64,000 nucleotides of DNA from Bin80 sp965220365. Lineage in GTDB: Bacteria; Bacteroidota; Rhodothermia; Rhodothermales; Bin80. The DNA is taken from assembly GCA_965220365.1 (NCBI GenBank), contig OZ244823.1, forward strand, positions 186,001-250,000, in the 5' to 3' direction. Each line of letters begins with the position of its first letter. Position 1 is the first letter of the stretch. Below the pieces are notes generated by a model. The model was not told the DNA's origin. It saw only the letters and a list, made by a program, of their open reading frames with translations, and ran no database searches. The translations under genes and the position numbers were made by a program. This document shows, one piece after another, positions 60,797-64,000 of this stretch.

Positions 60797-61896
60797 TGCG
60801 CCCAGTACGCCTTCTGACTTATTTATTGTGCCTGAGCGCACTTTGGATACCCTTGACCGCCTTGGCTGCCGAGGATGAGGAGTTTGATGCGGTCCACCAC
60901 ACTGCGGATGCGTATTATCTTGACTTCTTGCCCATCGCTAAGGTGGAATTACCTCGGATTTTGATTCTCCGCAGTGAGTCGACCGGCTACTACGTGCGCA
61001 TATACAGAACCACGAAAAGTGCTCTTCGCTCCGGCGAAATGGGTGCCAAGGTCGTGGCAGAAGAGGATACCACGACCGTCCTTTCACCCGACAGCCTTCA
61101 AGCACTGATTGCTGATGGAAAGCACCTGGATGCCAAACTGATCCCCGCCCACAATGGAAGTGCGATAGTCTTGGATTTATCAATGACCAAGCATCTGATG
61201 TTTGCCTTGTTTGCATCCGGGATTTTACTGGCCATCTTTGTGCGGTTGGCAAACCGGTACAAACGCGGGATTGGCCGTACCAGTGCTCCCCAGGGGGCCA
61301 TGCAGAACCTGTTTGAAACGCTAGTCATTTTTGTTCGGGATGAGATTGCAATCCCCAACCTCGGCAAGGAGCACTACCAGCGCTTTTTGCCGTATCTATT
61401 GACAGCGTTTTTCTTTATCCTGATCTGTAACCTGTTGGGGCTTGTACCATTTGGCGCAACCGCGACCTCCAATCTGAACATTACGGCAGTTCTGGCTGCG
61501 TTTACATTCATACTGACACAGATCAACGGATCTAAAGATCACTGGCGGCATGTATTCTGGCCTCCGGGAATGCCAGCTCTAGTCAAACTTCTTTTGATCC
61601 CGACCGAAATTATAGGGCTTTTCGCCAAACCGATTGCACTTGCGATTCGGCTTTTCGCCAATCTCACTGCCGGCCACCTGGTGATTCTCAGTCTGATCGG
61701 TATGATTTTTACATTCACTAATCTGTTCGGGGAAGTTGTCGGCTATGGCGTTGTCCCGATCAGTCTGGGTTTCACCTTATTCGTGATGTGCCTTGAAGTG
61801 CTTATCGCATTTATTCAAGCCTACATCTTTACTATCCTGTCCGCACTGTTCATTGGGATGGCAATTGCCGAACATTCGCACAGTGAGGCTCATTAA
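60796..61896 (+). CDS. atpB: F-type ATP synthase subunit a
   Basis: 366 aa, longer than the E. coli subunit (271) because of a ~110-residue N-terminal extension with its own signal-like sequence (LLTYLLCLSALWIPLTALAAE), as seen in Bacteroidota-like genomes. The core helices carry the essential proton-channel arginine in AKPIALAIRLFANLTAGHLVI and FFILICNLLGLVPFGATATSNLN. Inner-membrane stator subunit. Followed by atpE after 33 bp. Confidence 0.93.
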   Translation: MRPVRLLTYLLCLSALWIPLTALAAEDEEFDAVHHTADAYYLDFLPIAKVELPRILILRSESTGYYVRIYRTTKSALRSGEMGAKVVAEEDTTTVLSPDSLQALIADGKHLDAKLIPAHNGSAIVLDLSMTKHLMFALFASGILLAIFVRLANRYKRGIGRTSAPQGAMQNLFETLVIFVRDEIAIPNLGKEHYQRFLPYLLTAFFFILICNLLGLVPFGATATSNLNITAVLAAFTFILTQINGSKDHWRHVFWPPGMPALVKLLLIPTEIIGLFAKPIALAIRLFANLTAGHLVILSLIGMIFTFTNLFGEVVGYGVVPISLGFTLFVMCLEVLIAFIQAYIFTILSALFIGMAIAEHSHSEAH

Positions 61897-61929
61897 GCGT
61901 ACAAACAATTTCTAAACTTTATTCTATCC

Positions 61930-62157
61930 ATGGAACCACAAGCTCTTGCATTCCTTGGCGCCGGACTCGGCGCCGGACTTATCGCCATTGGAACCGGACT
62001 CGGCATTGGCCGACTGGCCGGCCCTGCTATGGAGGGGATCGCTCGCCAGCCGGAAGCAACCAGTAATATTCGAGACAATATGATCGTTGCTGCAGCTCTA
62101 ATTGAGGGGGCAGCATTATTCGGACTGATCATCTGCTTCTTCCTTGCCATTAAATAG
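61930..62157 (+). CDS. atpE: F-type ATP synthase subunit c
   Basis: 75 aa, two hairpin helices. The conserved ion-binding carboxylate is E59 in AAALIEGAALFGLI. The residues around it lack the Glu-Ser/Thr pattern and helix-1 Gln of sodium-type rings, so protons are the probable coupling ion (inference). The polar loop RQPEA is standard. Confidence 0.95.
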   Translation: MEPQALAFLGAGLGAGLIAIGTGLGIGRLAGPAMEGIARQPEATSNIRDNMIVAAALIEGAALFGLIICFFLAIK

Positions 62158-62169
62158 TAGACGTTCATT

Positions 62170-62703
62170 ATGGTGCTCGCCGCAGATCTACTAAGTGCGA
62201 ATTTCGGTCTGGTCATCTGGCTGGCTGTCGTATTTCTGGCCCTTTTGCTCCTGCTTCGGCGGTATGCATGGGGACCGATCACCACGGCTTTGTCCGAGCG
62301 TGAGAAAACCATTGCAGCCTCTATAAACCGGGCCGAGGAAGCTCTTGCAGAAAGCAAGCGCTTGCAGGAGACCAACCAGCAGGCTCGACGTGAAGCAGAG
62401 CGGGACGCACAGCGACTGCTTCGTGAAGCACGCGAAGAGGCGCAGCGAATCCGGGACCAGGAGGTGCAGCGTACACGTGAAGAGATTGCCGCCTCGCGTG
62501 AACAGGCCCAGGAAGAGATTGAACGAGACAAGGAACGTGCTCTGCAGGAGCTTCGAAGTGAAGTTGCTGACTTAGCCATCCTTGCCGCCGGAAAGGTGCT
62601 CCAGGAGAACCTGGATACCCCACGCCAGCGCACGCTCGTTGACAATTTTATTGACGGTCTGACTACGACCGGAAGAAACCAGCAGCCTCCCTATCAGGCA
62701 TGA
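62170..62703 (+). CDS. atpF: F-type ATP synthase subunit b
   Basis: 177 aa. One N-terminal transmembrane helix (LLSANFGLVIWLAVVFLALLLLLRRYAWGPI) followed by a long amphipathic coiled-coil helix rich in Arg/Glu/Gln (RREAERDAQRLLREAREEAQRIRDQEVQRTREE). It forms the peripheral stalk. The stop overlaps atpH by 4 bp (ATGA). Confidence 0.95.
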   Translation: MVLAADLLSANFGLVIWLAVVFLALLLLLRRYAWGPITTALSEREKTIAASINRAEEALAESKRLQETNQQARREAERDAQRLLREAREEAQRIRDQEVQRTREEIAASREQAQEEIERDKERALQELRSEVADLAILAAGKVLQENLDTPRQRTLVDNFIDGLTTTGRNQQPPYQA

Positions 62704-63233
62704 CCTCTTCCGTGGTTGCCCAGCGCTATGCACAGGCGCTCTACAACGAGACTGCAGCAATCTCCTCGGTCACTGATGATGTGACCCTGCTCATCCAGAC
62801 TTTGAACAATTCTCCTGAGCTGGAGCGGTGCCTGAAAAGCCCTGTAATCCCCCGGCAAAAGAAATCTGCCATTCTGCAAACCCTGTTTGCAGAACATGTC
62901 CACGCGGTGACGCTGCGTTTTCTGCAGATGCTGGTTCAGCGAGGCAGAGAACCGCTGCTCAGCACAATTCTGGACCGGTTTCTGGTCCTGACCGATGAGT
63001 CGCAGGGAATCACTCCGGTGCACGCCCGTGTCTATTCGGAGTTGTTCACGGATGAGCAGGCCCGCCTGCAAAGTGTGCTGAGTACCAGACTAAACCGTAC
63101 TGTGCGGCTTCAGGTGACGGAAGATCCAACCCTGATGGGCGGGATTGTACTGGAAATTGGAGATACGGTATATGACGGCAGTGTGCAGCATCAACTCTCG
63201 CTGCTCCAGGGGCATCTGCATGTACAGACCTAA
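62700..63233 (+). CDS. atpH: F-type ATP synthase subunit delta
   Basis: 177 aa. Opening VVAQRYAQALYNETAAIS and the C-terminal block LTEDPTLMGGIVLEIGDTVYDGSVQHQLSLLQGHL-like are those of OSCP/delta, which joins the peripheral stalk to F1. ATGA overlap with atpF; atpA begins 14 bp after its stop. Confidence 0.94.
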   Translation: MTSSVVAQRYAQALYNETAAISSVTDDVTLLIQTLNNSPELERCLKSPVIPRQKKSAILQTLFAEHVHAVTLRFLQMLVQRGREPLLSTILDRFLVLTDESQGITPVHARVYSELFTDEQARLQSVLSTRLNRTVRLQVTEDPTLMGGIVLEIGDTVYDGSVQHQLSLLQGHLHVQT

Positions 63234-63247
63234 TTAATAATTATGAA

Positions 63248-64000
63248 ATGACAACAGCTATACGACCAGATGAAGTCACAGCACTCCTCAGGCAGGAGCT
63301 CGGTGGCTTTGAGTCCACTACGGATATATATGAAGTGGGCACTGTCCTACAGGTGGGAGACGGCATCGCCCGGATTTACGGTCTGTCACAGGTGCAGGCT
63401 GGAGAATTGATTGTGTTCCCGGAACGCGATGTGACCGGCATGATCCTGAACCTGGAAGAAGACAGTGTAGGGGCAGTTCTCTTTGGAGAGGTACAGGAAG
63501 TCAAAGAAGGCGATCAGGCACGTCGAACCCGCCGGATTGCCTCCATCCAGGTGAGAGAAAGTATGCTGGGGCGGGTCATCGACCCACTTGGAAATGTGCT
63601 TGATGGCAAGGGTGCACTCACCGGTGAGACCTGTGAAATGCCCCTTGAGCGCAAAGCACCCGGTGTCATTTATCGCCAACCCGTATCCGAACCTCTCATA
63701 ACCGGAATCAAGGCAATTGACTCTATGATCCCGATTGGCCGTGGACAACGGGAATTGGTGATCGGGGACCGGCAAACCGGCAAAACTGCCGTATTGATTG
63801 ATACGATCATCAGTCAGCGTTCCACCCATGAGACCGATGCACCGGTCTACTGCATCTATGTTGCGATTGGGCAAAAAGCCTCTACGGTTGCACAGGTTGC
63901 CCGTGCGCTGGAGGAAAATGACGCAATGGACTACACGGTGATTGTGAATGCACCGGCTTCGGTTGCCGCTCCACTCCAGTTTATTGCACCGTTTGCTGGT
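63248..64000 (+). CDS. atpA: F-type ATP synthase subunit alpha (3' end outside window)
   Basis: 251 codons are present and the frame is open to the window end. It starts MTTAIRPDEVTALLRQELG at ATG 63248 (an ATG at 63243 is followed by a stop). GTVLQVGDGIARIYGLSQVQAGELIVF, the P-loop GDRQTGKT and CIYVAIGQKASTVAQV identify subunit alpha. The rest, including the C-terminal domain, lies beyond 64000; atpG is presumably downstream. Confidence 0.96.
   Translation, partial: MTTAIRPDEVTALLRQELGGFESTTDIYEVGTVLQVGDGIARIYGLSQVQAGELIVFPERDVTGMILNLEEDSVGAVLFGEVQEVKEGDQARRTRRIASIQVRESMLGRVIDPLGNVLDGKGALTGETCEMPLERKAPGVIYRQPVSEPLITGIKAIDSMIPIGRGQRELVIGDRQTGKTAVLIDTIISQRSTHETDAPVYCIYVAIGQKASTVAQVARALEENDAMDYTVIVNAPASVAAPLQFIAPFAG

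Overview
The window reads as a stretch of a chromosome from a Gram-negative bacterium of the Bacteroidota/Rhodothermota/Balneolota (FCB) group. Evidence for this: a large secreted protease with a C-terminal type IX secretion (T9SS) sorting domain, a DUF3078-type protein, large exported zinc metalloproteases, a miaB / sigma-54 activator / lptE cluster, and an F-type ATP synthase split into an atpD-atpC pair and a separate bactofilin-atpZ-atpI-atpBEFHA cluster. LptE-, TolC- and MlaC-like proteins indicate an outer membrane. I found no rRNA, tRNA or CRISPR array. The genus cannot be named from the sequence alone.

Layout. 1-6850 is core: the 3' part of a secreted metalloprotease, S-adenosylhomocysteine hydrolase, a 7Fe ferredoxin, RNase D and a Nudix hydrolase. 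6985-11828 is accessory: a DUF5131 (three-Cys) gene, its partner tcmP split by an IS630 element, and a Fic enzyme gene with a likely operator. 11885-21057 is core again: ribD, ribE, a secreted protein, then miaB, a sigma-54 activator, lptE, a glycosyltransferase, a small TPR-like protein and anmK. 21124-25265 is accessory: a SAP-domain protein, a complete ISL3 element and a three-gene cassette led by a TIGR04255-type gene broken at a G9 tract. After thiL (26045-27043), 27179-32676 holds an AAA ATPase gene facing an operon of a RecQ helicase fused to a phosphoribosyltransferase-like tail and two diverged DprA/SLOG paralogues. This is the best candidate here for a poorly described DNA-directed conflict or repair system.

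32683-46736 is mostly core: an exported zinc protease, atpD-atpC, a DUF3078 protein, an MFS transporter, recJ, an M14 peptidase, an odd exported and membrane protein, and a GT8-like glycosyltransferase. 46852-54536 is an insertion-sequence cluster: an ISL3 element inserted in the decayed tail of another ISL3 element, then a complete IS1634 element, then a small cargo of three exported proteins (an 8-cysteine peptide, a beta-propeller lipoprotein and a DsbA-like oxidoreductase), then an IS5/IS1182-type transposase in two overlapping frames. The window ends with a TolC/MlaC pair, gluQRS, a DUF721 gene, an M23 peptidase and the main ATP synthase operon, which is cut inside atpA.

Four mobile elements could be delimited or partly delimited from their own ends: IS630 with TA duplication, ISL3-A with ACTACATG, ISL3-B with AAATGTTT, and IS1634 with ACATAT. 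Core genes are tightly packed, with several ATGA-type overlaps and four convergent pairs whose ends overlap.
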